Positions 52,266 through 59,971 of a DNA stretch of 64,000 nucleotides are shown here, piece after piece. The notes beneath the pieces are model-generated. The model was not told the origin of the DNA. It did no database searches and saw nothing but the letters and a program-made list of their open reading frames with translations. Source of the DNA: UBA5399 sp964464145 (GTDB lineage Bacteria; Bacillota; Clostridia; Christensenellales; Christensenellaceae); NCBI GenBank assembly GCA_964464145.1, contig CAYXFB010000004.1, forward strand, positions 6,526-70,525, read 5' to 3'. A program made the translations under genes and the position numbers. Every line of letters starts with the position of its first letter. The stretch's first letter is position 1.

Positions 52266-52619
52266 TCATTCACCCCGCATTCCGCCCTTTATGCCGTTTG
52301 TATACAGCATACCGCAGGCTGTGAACATGGGAAGCTCCGTTGTCATGAGCACCATGTCCATCTCCTTTGCCATGTCTATAATATCGTCTGCGGGCACCTT
52401 GCCGCGCACGAACATTATATATTGTATATCCAGCATTTCGGCCGTCCTCAGTACGTGGTTGTTCACCAGCCCGGTCAGCAGTATGGCGTCATGCTTTGTG
52501 AAGGCCAGCACGTCGCTCATCATATCCGAACCGCAAGCGCAGTATATCTCGTTGTCCGGCAGCTCCTCGCCGCACAGCACGCGCGCGCCCAAAAGCTCTA
52601 GTAATTCAGCTCTTTTCAA
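52266..52619 (-). CDS. DRTGG-domain protein, first gene of the hydrogenase-associated operon
   Basis: A 117-residue DRTGG-type domain protein. VLAFTKHDAILLTGLVNNHVLRTAEMLD corresponds to the conserved central part of the domain, followed by MVLMTTELPMFTACG. The start is taken as TTG at 52619 because GGGAGGG lies 7 bases upstream; the TTG at 52649 has no ribosome site. Its stop is 3 bases from the next start, so the operon is tightly packed from here to 48303. Confidence 0.7.
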   Translation of the reverse strand: MKRAELLELLGARVLCGEELPDNEIYCACGSDMMSDVLAFTKHDAILLTGLVNNHVLRTAEMLDIQYIMFVRGKVPADDIIDMAKEMDMVLMTTELPMFTACGMLYTNGIKGGMRGE

Positions 52620-52654
52620 AAATTTACCCTCCCGTTGTTTAATGACCAATCCTA

Positions 52655-52690
52655 CAAAAAAGTTCTTGCCGCTTCCCGCACCTTGGGCAA
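52655..52690 (-). terminator. Probable terminator after the dCMP deaminase gene
   Basis: On the minus strand TTGCC and GGCAA pair around a 15-base internal region and are followed by GAACTTTTTT. The stem is weak, but the T-run and position suit a terminator. Confidence 0.45.
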
Positions 52691-52726
52691 AGAGAAGCAG
52701 CGGATATTCTATATATAAAGTAACAT

Positions 52727-53185
52727 TTATTTCGCTTCGGGTGAAAACTGGCAGATATCCATTGAAACATCGGCAAATATCTGCTTGGCAAAATCGTCCG
52801 GATACGGGTTTAGGTATACCACCCGCTTTATGCCCGCGTTCACTATCATTTTAGCGCAGATAGAGCAGGGCTGATGCGTGCAGTATATTGTGGCCCCGTC
52901 TATGGAAATGCCCAGCTTGGCGGCCTGTATTATGGCGTTTTGCTCTGCGTGTATGGCATAGCATAGCTCCGCCCGCTCGCCGGAGGGTATGCCCATATTG
53001 TTTCGTATGCACTCTCCGCGTTCCTTGCAGCTGTTCATGCCGGAGGGCGCGCCGTTGTAGCCGGTGGTGAGTATGCGCTTGTTATGCACTATTAGCGCGC
53101 CTATATTTCTGTTTGGCTTGTAGCAGCTTGACCACTTTGCTATTTCGCAGGCAAGATCCATAAACCTTTTATCCCATTTGTCCAT
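52727..53185 (-). CDS. Deoxycytidylate (dCMP) deaminase family protein
   Basis: A 152-residue zinc deaminase. HAEQNAI near residue 87 supplies the His ligand and catalytic Glu, and CTHQPCSICAK supplies the two Cys ligands. The insert with NSCKERGEC/IRNNMG matches dCMP deaminases (ComEB type) rather than cytidine deaminases. It converts dCMP to dUMP for thymidylate synthesis. The start at 53185 follows AGAGAGGAA. The in-frame extension to 53233 has no site. Confidence 0.9.
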   Translation of the reverse strand: MDKWDKRFMDLACEIAKWSSCYKPNRNIGALIVHNKRILTTGYNGAPSGMNSCKERGECIRNNMGIPSGERAELCYAIHAEQNAIIQAAKLGISIDGATIYCTHQPCSICAKMIVNAGIKRVVYLNPYPDDFAKQIFADVSMDICQFSPEAK

Positions 53186-53375
53186 ACGCGTTCCTCTCTG
53201 TGATGCTTTTATTTTGAATTTGAATGAATACAATTATTTATATTTTACTATTTTTACGAAAGCATTTGCAAAGTGAAATATGCAGTATACGGAAGCATTT
53301 CGCAGTAAAAACGATATATAAATATATAAACTGCAATAATCCCAAATTTCAAATATTTTTAGCAACTTGTTTTAG

Positions 53376-53404
53376 TTGATTTATTGCCGCTATGCATATA
53401 TTAT
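53376..53404 (+). promoter_or_regulatory. Sigma-A promoter of groESL
   Basis: TTGATT (53376-53381), 17-base spacer and TATTAT (53399-53404). The predicted start at about 53411 places the CIRCE element directly at the transcript start. Confidence 0.7.
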
Positions 53405-53416
53405 AGTAACAGAATA

Positions 53417-53443
53417 TTAGCACTCAAGTTCTGTGAGTGCTAA
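53417..53443. promoter_or_regulatory. CIRCE element (HrcA operator)
   Basis: A perfect match to the consensus: TTAGCACTC, nine bases, GAGTGCTAA. It lies between the promoter and the groES ribosome site. It predicts heat-shock control by an HrcA repressor encoded elsewhere. Confidence 0.97.
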
Positions 53444-53474
53444 CAAATATAAAAATTATTTTAGGAGGCATAGT

Positions 53475-53759
53475 ATGACAATAAAACCTTTAGGCGACAG
53501 AGTCGTAATTAAATCTGTTGAAGCTGAAGAAACCACAAAGAGCGGCATAGTTCTGCCGGGTACGGCAAAAGAAAAGCCCCAGATGGCAGAGGTTGTAGAG
53601 GTTGGCCCTGGCGGCATGGTTGACGGCAAGGAAGTTAAAATGGAAGTTTCAAAGGGCGACAAGGTTATATATTCCAAGTACGCCGGCACAGACGTAAAGC
53701 TGGACGGAAACGAATACGTTATAGTTCGTCAGTCAGACATTCTCGCGGTAGTTAAATAA
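53475..53759 (+). CDS. groES: Co-chaperonin GroES
   Basis: A 94-residue lid of the GroEL chamber. MTIKPLGDRVVIK at the N-terminus, the mobile loop around TTKSGIVLPGTAKEKP and the GDKVIYSKYAGTDVKLDG segment are standard. The start at 53475 has AGGAGG upstream. An in-frame ATG at 53433 falls inside the CIRCE element and is rejected. groEL follows 20 bases later. Confidence 0.97.
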   Translation: MTIKPLGDRVVIKSVEAEETTKSGIVLPGTAKEKPQMAEVVEVGPGGMVDGKEVKMEVSKGDKVIYSKYAGTDVKLDGNEYVIVRQSDILAVVK

Positions 53760-53779
53760 TATAGGAGGAAACAAACAAT

Positions 53780-55414
53780 ATGGCAAAACAGATAAGATTT
53801 GGCGAAGAAGCCCGCCGTGCACTTGAAAGCGGCGTGAATCAGCTTGCAAATACAGTTAAAGTAACGCTGGGGCCGCGCGGCCGCAACGTTGTTCTGGATA
53901 AAAAGTTCGGCGCTCCCCTCATCACAAACGACGGTGTTACCATAGCCAAAGAGGTAGAGCTTGAAGATCCCTTCGAAAACATGGGCGCACAGCTCGTTAA
54001 AGAAGTCGCCACCAAGACAAACGACGTAGCGGGCGACGGCACAACAACGGCCACACTGCTTGCGCAGGCAATAATACGCGAAGGTCTCAAAAACGTGGCG
54101 GCGGGCGCAAACCCCATGGCCATCAAAAAAGGCATACTCAAGGCTTCCGAGAAGGTTGTTGAGGGTCTGCAGGCCATGAGCAAATCCATAGACGATTCCA
54201 AATCCATAGAGCAGGTTGCCAGCATTTCGGCCGCCGATGAAAACATAGGCAAGCTCATAAGCGAGGCCATGAAAAAGGTGGGCAATGACGGCGTTATCAC
54301 CGTGGAAGAAGCCAAAACAATGCAGACCGAGCTAAACGTTGTTGAGGGTATGCAGTTTGACCGCGGCTACGCTTCGGCTTACATGGTAACGGATACGGAC
54401 AAGATGGAAGCCGTACTGGACGATCCCATGATACTGATCACAGACAAGAAGATCACCAGCATACAGGATCTGCTGCCCGTACTTGAGCAGATAGTTCAGC
54501 TGGGCAAAAAGCTGTTCATAATCGCCGAGGATATAGAGGGCGAAGCGCTGGCTACGCTGGTTGTTAACAAGCTGCGCGGCACATTCACCTGCGTTGCGGT
54601 AAAAGCTCCCGGCTTTGGCGACCGCCGCAAGGCAATGCTGCAGGATATAGCCATACTTACCGGCGGAACCGTTATTTCCGAGGAAGTTGGCATAGAGCTT
54701 AAGGACGCCACACTGGATATGCTGGGCAAGGCCAAGCAGGTAAAGGTGGACAAGGACAATACCACAATAGTAGAGGGTATGGGCAAATCTGAAGATCTGC
54801 AGGCTCGTATAGCTTCCATAAAGGCGCAGATAGAGGAAACCACATCCGATTACGATAAAGAAAAGCTGCAGGAGCGTCTTGCAAAGCTGGCCGGCGGTGT
54901 TGCCGTTATAGGCGTGGGCGCTGCTACAGAAACTGAAATGAAGGAAATGAAGCTGCGTATAGAGGACGCGCTTTCAGCTACACGCGCCGCTGTTGAGGAA
55001 GGTATAGTTCCCGGCGGCGGAAGCGCGCTGATAAAGACATCCTCTGATGTTGAAGCGCTCATAGAAAAGCTGGAAGGCGACGAAAAAACAGGCGCACGCA
55101 TAGTGCTGCGCGCTCTTGAAGAGCCTGTTCGCCAGATTGCTGAAAACGCAGGCCTTGAGGGCAGCATAATAGTTGAAAAGGTTATGGAAAACAAATCTAA
55201 GACCTTTGGCTACGACGCTGCAAAGGCTCAGTATGTAGATATGATAGAAGCCGGAATAATAGACCCCACAAAGGTTACACGTTCGGCTATGCAAAACGCG
55301 GCTTCCGTTTCCGCAATGCTGCTCACCACCGAGAGCGTTGTAACGGATCTGCCCGCTCCCGAACCGGCTATGCCCGCTATGCCTCCGGGCGGCGGAATGG
55401 GCGGCATGTATTAA
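53780..55414 (+). CDS. groEL: Chaperonin GroEL
   Basis: A 544-residue ATP-dependent folding chamber subunit. It has LGPRGRNVVLDKKFGAP, NDGVTIAKE, GDGTTTATLLAQ (ATP site) and the KAPGFGDRRKAMLQD segment of the apical domain. The C-terminus ends in the usual Gly/Met-rich tail (PPGGGMGGMY). Codons look optimised compared with neighbours. AGGAGG precedes the ATG. Confidence 0.98.
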   Translation: MAKQIRFGEEARRALESGVNQLANTVKVTLGPRGRNVVLDKKFGAPLITNDGVTIAKEVELEDPFENMGAQLVKEVATKTNDVAGDGTTTATLLAQAIIREGLKNVAAGANPMAIKKGILKASEKVVEGLQAMSKSIDDSKSIEQVASISAADENIGKLISEAMKKVGNDGVITVEEAKTMQTELNVVEGMQFDRGYASAYMVTDTDKMEAVLDDPMILITDKKITSIQDLLPVLEQIVQLGKKLFIIAEDIEGEALATLVVNKLRGTFTCVAVKAPGFGDRRKAMLQDIAILTGGTVISEEVGIELKDATLDMLGKAKQVKVDKDNTTIVEGMGKSEDLQARIASIKAQIEETTSDYDKEKLQERLAKLAGGVAVIGVGAATETEMKEMKLRIEDALSATRAAVEEGIVPGGGSALIKTSSDVEALIEKLEGDEKTGARIVLRALEEPVRQIAENAGLEGSIIVEKVMENKSKTFGYDAAKAQYVDMIEAGIIDPTKVTRSAMQNAASVSAMLLTTESVVTDLPAPEPAMPAMPPGGGMGGMY

Positions 55415-55446
55415 TCAACAAAGCCTAATTTAACCGCAACATAAAA

Positions 55447-55486
55447 AGAACCGCCGCCCAGATTCTTTGCGCGGCGGTTCTTTTTT
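55447..55486 (+). terminator. Terminator after groEL
   Basis: AGAACCGCCG / CGGCGGTTCT stem with a 15-base loop and a TTTTTT tail, about 32 bases after the stop. Confidence 0.9.
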
Positions 55487-55499
55487 GCGCAAAAGCGTA

Positions 55500-55540
55500 A
55501 AAAAAGACAGCGGCTTTTTTATATCGGCCGTTGTCTTTTA
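55500..55540 (-). terminator. Terminator after the aldo/keto reductase gene
   Basis: AAAGACAGCGG pairs with CCGTTGTCTTT (one G-T-type mismatch) around a 14-base loop. On the minus strand it is followed by CTTTTTTT, about 30 bases after the stop. Confidence 0.7.
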
Positions 55541-55569
55541 AATGCTGAATTGAGAAGCGCTTAATCAGT

Positions 55570-56463
55570 TTACAGCTTTATATTGGCCGCCTCCAGCCGC
55601 GCGTCGCGCTCGGCTCTCGCCTCCTCCAGCTCGCCGTTGAATATGTGCGAATCGAAGGCGAAGGACACCCGCCCGTCCATAGCGTCTATGATGGCCATAT
55701 CCTCCTCGGAAAGCTCAAAATCGAATATCTGCATATTCTGCTCTATGCGCTCTTTGTGTACCGACTTTGGTATGAGGTTTATATCGCCCTGCTGTATGTG
55801 CCAGCGTAGTGTGGCCTGCGCCGCGGATTTGCCATACTTCTCCCCTATCTCCGCCATTACCGGCACCTCGCTTATGTGCCCGCGGAATATTGGCCCCCAG
55901 GACGTCACACTTATGCCCTTGGCCTCGCAAAACTTGCGCAATTCGCGCTGCTGGTGCCAGGGGTGCAGCTCTATCTGGTTGTTCGCCGGAACCTCGCCCA
56001 CGCCCGCCATAAGCTGCTCTAACTGATCCTGCATAAAGTTGGAAACGCCGCAGGCGCGTATCTTCCCCGAGCTTCCCTGCTCCAGCATGGCCTCCCATGC
56101 TCTAAGCCGCCTTGATTCGTCCGTTCCCGGCCAATGCATGAGGTACAGATCCACATAGTCCATACCAAGTCGCTTTAGGCTGGCCTCGAGGGCGGATTTA
56201 GCGTCGTCAAAATCGTCTATCCACAGCTTTGTGGTCACGAAAATATCTTCGCGAGGCAATCCGCTGTCACGCACGGCGCGGCCCACGTCCTCCTCGTTTT
56301 CGTACATGGCGGCGGTGTCTATGAGCCTATAGCCCATATCGAGCGCCCAGCGAATGGAGTTATACACCTCGTCACCCGGCAGCGCGCGAAAAACGCCCAG
56401 CCCAAAGCGCGGCATTAGAACGCCCCGCTTTATCTCCTGCGCTGTATTTATATCCCTAGTCAT
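55570..56463 (-). CDS. Aldo/keto reductase
   Basis: A 297-residue NADPH-dependent (beta/alpha)8 reductase. The tetrad is visible: Asp and Tyr in IDTAAMYENE, Lys in VTTKLW, and His in LMHWPG. The C-terminal LIPKSVHKERIEQN binds the cofactor phosphate. It resembles 2,5-diketogluconate-type reductases; the true substrate is not evident. The start at 56463 overlaps the aroQ stop by 8 bases, so it is coupled to aroQ. An in-frame extension to 56511 would run deep into aroQ. Confidence 0.9.
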   Translation of the reverse strand: MTRDINTAQEIKRGVLMPRFGLGVFRALPGDEVYNSIRWALDMGYRLIDTAAMYENEEDVGRAVRDSGLPREDIFVTTKLWIDDFDDAKSALEASLKRLGMDYVDLYLMHWPGTDESRRLRAWEAMLEQGSSGKIRACGVSNFMQDQLEQLMAGVGEVPANNQIELHPWHQQRELRKFCEAKGISVTSWGPIFRGHISEVPVMAEIGEKYGKSAAQATLRWHIQQGDINLIPKSVHKERIEQNMQIFDFELSEEDMAIIDAMDGRVSFAFDSHIFNGELEEARAERDARLEAANIKL

Positions 56464-56908
56464 AGCTTTTTCCCGTAGCCTCCTTGTCCAAAAGCTGCAC
56501 CGCCTGAACATAGCCGGAGTAGCCCAGGCCGGTTATCTGGGCAAGGCAAACGTCCTTTATGACGGATTCGCGGCGAAAGGCCTCGCGGCTGTATATATCC
56601 GAAAGATGCACCTCCACGAAGGGTATGTTTACCGAGGATATTGCATCGCGTATGGCGTAGCTGTAATGCGTGTACGCACCGGGATTGAGCACAATGCCAT
56701 CCACGCCGTCATAGTAGGCCGCCTGTATCTCGTCTATTATATCGCCCTCATGGTTTGACTGGAAAAATTCTATCTCCACATCAAGGCCGGAGGTCTCGGC
56801 TTCTATAAGAGAGTTTATTTCGTCCAGAGACTGCCCACCGTATATGCTTGGCTCGCGTACACCCAGCAGGTTCAGGTTCGGTCCGTTTATCACAAGTATG
56901 CTTTTCAT
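56456..56908 (-). CDS. aroQ: 3-dehydroquinate dehydratase, type II
   Basis: A 150-residue dodecameric enzyme of the shikimate pathway. ILVINGPNLNLLGVREPSIYG carries the active-site Asn, Arg and Tyr. LNPGAYTHYSYAIRDA and VEVHLSDIYSREAFR hold the catalytic His and substrate-binding residues. Length is typical. It is divergent from aroE, which acts on its product, with 67 bases between them. Confidence 0.96.
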   Translation of the reverse strand: MKSILVINGPNLNLLGVREPSIYGGQSLDEINSLIEAETSGLDVEIEFFQSNHEGDIIDEIQAAYYDGVDGIVLNPGAYTHYSYAIRDAISSVNIPFVEVHLSDIYSREAFRRESVIKDVCLAQITGLGYSGYVQAVQLLDKEATGKSYD

Positions 56909-56975
56909 TTTTTATCTCCTTTTAGCTTTGATATGGTATACTTAATTCTAACATAAAAACACGAGGTTTAACCAC

Positions 56976-57797
56976 ATGAAAAAAAAATACTGCGTGATAG
57001 GCTCTCCTGTGGCGCACAGCCTTTCGCCCGCCATACACAACACGCTATACGAAATATATTCGCTGACCGATTGCGAATATAGCGCTGTGGAGGTGTTTCC
57101 CGGCGGTCTCGCGGATTTTACGCGCACGCTCGGCGAAAAAAATATACGCGGCTTCAACGTTACCATGCCGCACAAGGTGGATATACTCCCCTTTCTTGCC
57201 TACAGGGACGAAAGCGTACACAACGGCGCGAACACAATAGCCGTAACGAAGGATGGCCTGCGCGGCTACTCCACCGACGCGGCGGGCTTTTACCGCAGCC
57301 TCACCGAAGCGGGCGGTGATTATTCGGGTGCAAATGTGGTTTTCATTGGCAACGGAGCAGTGGCGCAAACGCTGGTGCACCACGCGGCGCAAAAATCGCC
57401 CAGACGAATAACGGTGCTGGGGCGGGACGAAAAGAAGGCGGGCGCTCTGGCGGACGGAAAACTGATTTTCGCGGGCGATATGCAAAACATAGCGGACTAC
57501 ATGCAGTATTGCGACCTATTGATAAACACCACGCCGCTCGGTATGCATGGCGTGGCGGGCGATTTTTCCGATTTGCGCTTTATAGAGCGCTTGCCGGAAT
57601 CGGCCTGCGTGTGCGATCTTATATACGCTCCACCGCAAACCTCTTTGCTAAAGACGGCGGCGCGGCGCGGGCTACGCACGCTGAACGGGCTGCCCATGCT
57701 GGTGTGGCAGGCATTTTACGCCTTTGAGATATTTTTTGATATAATGCCCACGGCGGCGGATTATGCGACTGTTTGGGATAATATAAGCGCGAAATGA
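56976..57797 (+). CDS. aroE: Shikimate dehydrogenase
   Basis: A 273-residue NADPH enzyme reducing 3-dehydroshikimate. VIGSPVAHSLSPAIHN contains the substrate-binding Ser pair, GFNVTMPHK the catalytic Lys, and GYSTDAAGF the catalytic Asp. The cofactor fold shows VVFIGNGAVAQTLVHHA, where the usual GAGGA loop is slightly altered to GNGAV. CGAGG precedes the ATG. Confidence 0.94.
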   Translation: MKKKYCVIGSPVAHSLSPAIHNTLYEIYSLTDCEYSAVEVFPGGLADFTRTLGEKNIRGFNVTMPHKVDILPFLAYRDESVHNGANTIAVTKDGLRGYSTDAAGFYRSLTEAGGDYSGANVVFIGNGAVAQTLVHHAAQKSPRRITVLGRDEKKAGALADGKLIFAGDMQNIADYMQYCDLLINTTPLGMHGVAGDFSDLRFIERLPESACVCDLIYAPPQTSLLKTAARRGLRTLNGLPMLVWQAFYAFEIFFDIMPTAADYATVWDNISAK

Positions 57798-57828
57798 ATC
57801 TGCAAATTCCGCTATCAAGGAACAAGCT

Positions 57829-58788
57829 TCACCATTCCGTTTTATCGCTGCGTATCTTTACAGGCTCCAGCATTATATTAACCGGAATATCGGTCTCTCC
57901 GTTAAGTATGCTCATTGCGTATTGAATGGCCTCATGGCCTCCCGTGGGGCAATATACGGTTCCGCTAAGCGTACCGCTTTTTACCAGCTCAATCCCACCG
58001 TTTTGACCGGATGTTCCGCCTATGCCCACTATGGGCACGCCCTTGCTCACCCTCAATTTTTCCATGGCTATATACGCTCCCTCCGCCATAGTGTCGCTCT
58101 GAGCAAATATGGCGTCTACAGCCGGCTGGTGGACAACGATATATTCTTTCATCCTATCCTCTGCCTGATCCCGCATCCAGTTTGCAATAAGCCTGGTTTC
58201 CACCGTTACTCCGGGGAACTCCTCCAGCACCTTATGAAAGCCCCTGTCTCGCAATATTCCCGTTTGGGAAATATCATCCCCTATTATTTCAATTATATTT
58301 CCCGATTCCCCTATGTCTTCCAATATCATTTCGGCCGCCATACGCCCCACCTGCTCATTATCTGCCCCCACATAAAGCGTGTAGCCTCCCTTTTGAAGAG
58401 GTTGGCCAAGCAATATGACGGGTATTTGCTCATGCACCTTTGTTATGGTGGATTGCAGCTCGTCCATTTCGGTGGCAGAAACTATGAGCAGATCCACGCC
58501 GTAGTCCACCAGCCGCTCTATGTCCTCCGCCTGCCTTCCCAGATCGTTTGCCGCGTCGGTGAAAATTACCCGCAGATCACTGTATTTTTGTGCCTCCTCC
58601 TCAATTTCAAGCTGCATAGCGATTCCCCACGGGTCCAAAAGATTGTTTTGGCTCATACCCACAAGGTATTTTATTTCGGGCGGATCGCTCTTTTCCACAG
58701 CCACAAAACGGTTTGACAGCAACAAAAATGCAGATAAGAGCGCGCAAAATAAAACCGTGATGGCGACCACTACCCTACCCTTCATCAT
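57829..58788 (-). CDS. Membrane-anchored sugar-binding protein linked to the two-component system
   Basis: A 319-residue RbsB-like (Peripla_BP_4) protein held by an N-terminal membrane helix (about 6-27) with no clear lipobox. The binding domain has LVGMSQNNLLDPWGIAMQ, TDAANDLGRQAEDIE, LIVSATEM and VYCPTGGHEAIQYAM. It is closely related in layout to the lipoprotein at 61883, with the same opening pattern GMSQxNLxxPW. It overlaps the response-regulator gene by 14 bases. It is therefore more likely a sensor partner of the kinase than a transporter subunit. The ATG at 58788 follows GAGGG; 58785 is also possible. Confidence 0.82.
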   Translation of the reverse strand: MMKGRVVVAITVLFCALLSAFLLLSNRFVAVEKSDPPEIKYLVGMSQNNLLDPWGIAMQLEIEEEAQKYSDLRVIFTDAANDLGRQAEDIERLVDYGVDLLIVSATEMDELQSTITKVHEQIPVILLGQPLQKGGYTLYVGADNEQVGRMAAEMILEDIGESGNIIEIIGDDISQTGILRDRGFHKVLEEFPGVTVETRLIANWMRDQAEDRMKEYIVVHQPAVDAIFAQSDTMAEGAYIAMEKLRVSKGVPIVGIGGTSGQNGGIELVKSGTLSGTVYCPTGGHEAIQYAMSILNGETDIPVNIMLEPVKIRSDKTEW

Positions 58789-59971
58789 TGCCACCCTCTT
58801 TTAGATAGTTTGCGGGCGAAAGACCCACCGTGTTTTTGAACACCGTACTGAAATAAAACTGATTTGAATAGCCTACCAGCTCCGCCAGCCGCTTTATCTT
58901 CACCATACCTCCGCTCATGAGCTCTATCGCCTTATTTACGCGTGTTCTGGAAAGGTATTCCATAAACGAAAGCCCCAGCTCCTGCTTCATCAGCCGGCTG
59001 AGATAAGACGAATTTATTCCCACTCTCTCCGCCACCTCGCTCAGGCTGAGCGCTTCATTAGCATAATTTTTATGTATGTAGCGCTGCGCGAATTGTACCG
59101 CGGGCGAAAGGCACATTTCTTCTGCAGCGCGTTTTATCATTTGCTCATAGGCCTCTGTGAGGTTATTGTAATCATCTATTTTTTGCATGTCCACAAATAC
59201 GCGCCGCTCCAAATATTCCTCCAAAAGTCCGCTTATCTCTTCTCCCTTTTTCTCCGTCCAATCAAGCTGTTCAAAAATACCCACCAGATTGGAGCGTGCA
59301 TCCTGAAACAAGTATATCTCATTGCCTCCAAAAAGCTCATGCACTATGTTATCTATTGCAAAAATGAGCAGCTCGCGGTTCCATGGCGCAGTATCACCCA
59401 CGTTCTGCATGGGTATTATTATAAGCAGGCAGGGGCTTTTGAGCTTCATTTCAAAATAGTCTATCTGCTCTTCCACTTCCTCTTCAGACAGCTTTCCCTC
59501 TATCCATTCGCGCAAAAATTCTTCTTTGAGATAGTCTCGGCGCTTTGTGAGCTGCTGCTGTGCCCATTCAAAATATTGATTTTTTTTGCGCTCCTTTTTA
59601 ACTTCCTCCACAAGCGCTTTCAATATAGAGTATAGCTCATCCATATCTACCGGCTTCAGCAGATAAGAGAATACTTTTAAGCGTACAGATTCCTGCGCGT
59701 ACTGAAATTCATCATGCCCGGACACTATTATAAATTTGCTCTTTATGCCCTCCATCTGCGCCCGCTCTATAAACTTGAGCCCGTCCGTAAATGGCATACA
59801 TATATCCACAAAAATTATATCCGGATGATATTTTATTGCCGCCTCAAGCGCTGTCTCTCCATCTTCAGCCTCGGCGCATACACAAACGGGCAGCTCCATC
59901 TGCTCTATTGTATGTCTTAGCCCGCGCCTTATTTTGGGTTCGTCATCTGCTATCAATATCTTTAATTCCAT
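58775..59971 (-). CDS. AraC-type response regulator (YesN-like)
   Basis: A 398-residue regulator. The receiver domain (about 1-120) has the DDE acidic pocket at D9/D10, phosphoacceptor D56 in IIFVDICMP, and the conserved Lys in LLKPVD. A variable middle region of about 150 residues follows. The C-terminal AraC DNA-binding domain (about 295-395) shows SEVAERVGINSSYLSRLMKQ and ELVGYSNQFYFSTVFKNTVG. It overlaps the kinase gene by 29 bases. It probably activates the neighbouring sugar transporter. The ATG at 59971 is preferred over an in-frame GTG at 59980. Confidence 0.92.
   Translation of the reverse strand: MELKILIADDEPKIRRGLRHTIEQMELPVCVCAEAEDGETALEAAIKYHPDIIFVDICMPFTDGLKFIERAQMEGIKSKFIIVSGHDEFQYAQESVRLKVFSYLLKPVDMDELYSILKALVEEVKKERKKNQYFEWAQQQLTKRRDYLKEEFLREWIEGKLSEEEVEEQIDYFEMKLKSPCLLIIIPMQNVGDTAPWNRELLIFAIDNIVHELFGGNEIYLFQDARSNLVGIFEQLDWTEKKGEEISGLLEEYLERRVFVDMQKIDDYNNLTEAYEQMIKRAAEEMCLSPAVQFAQRYIHKNYANEALSLSEVAERVGINSSYLSRLMKQELGLSFMEYLSRTRVNKAIELMSGGMVKIKRLAELVGYSNQFYFSTVFKNTVGLSPANYLKEGGNDEG

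Noticed and set aside
53433..53474. Upstream ATG for groES
   Set aside because: It lies inside the CIRCE element and upstream of the AGGAGG site; the family starts at 53475.
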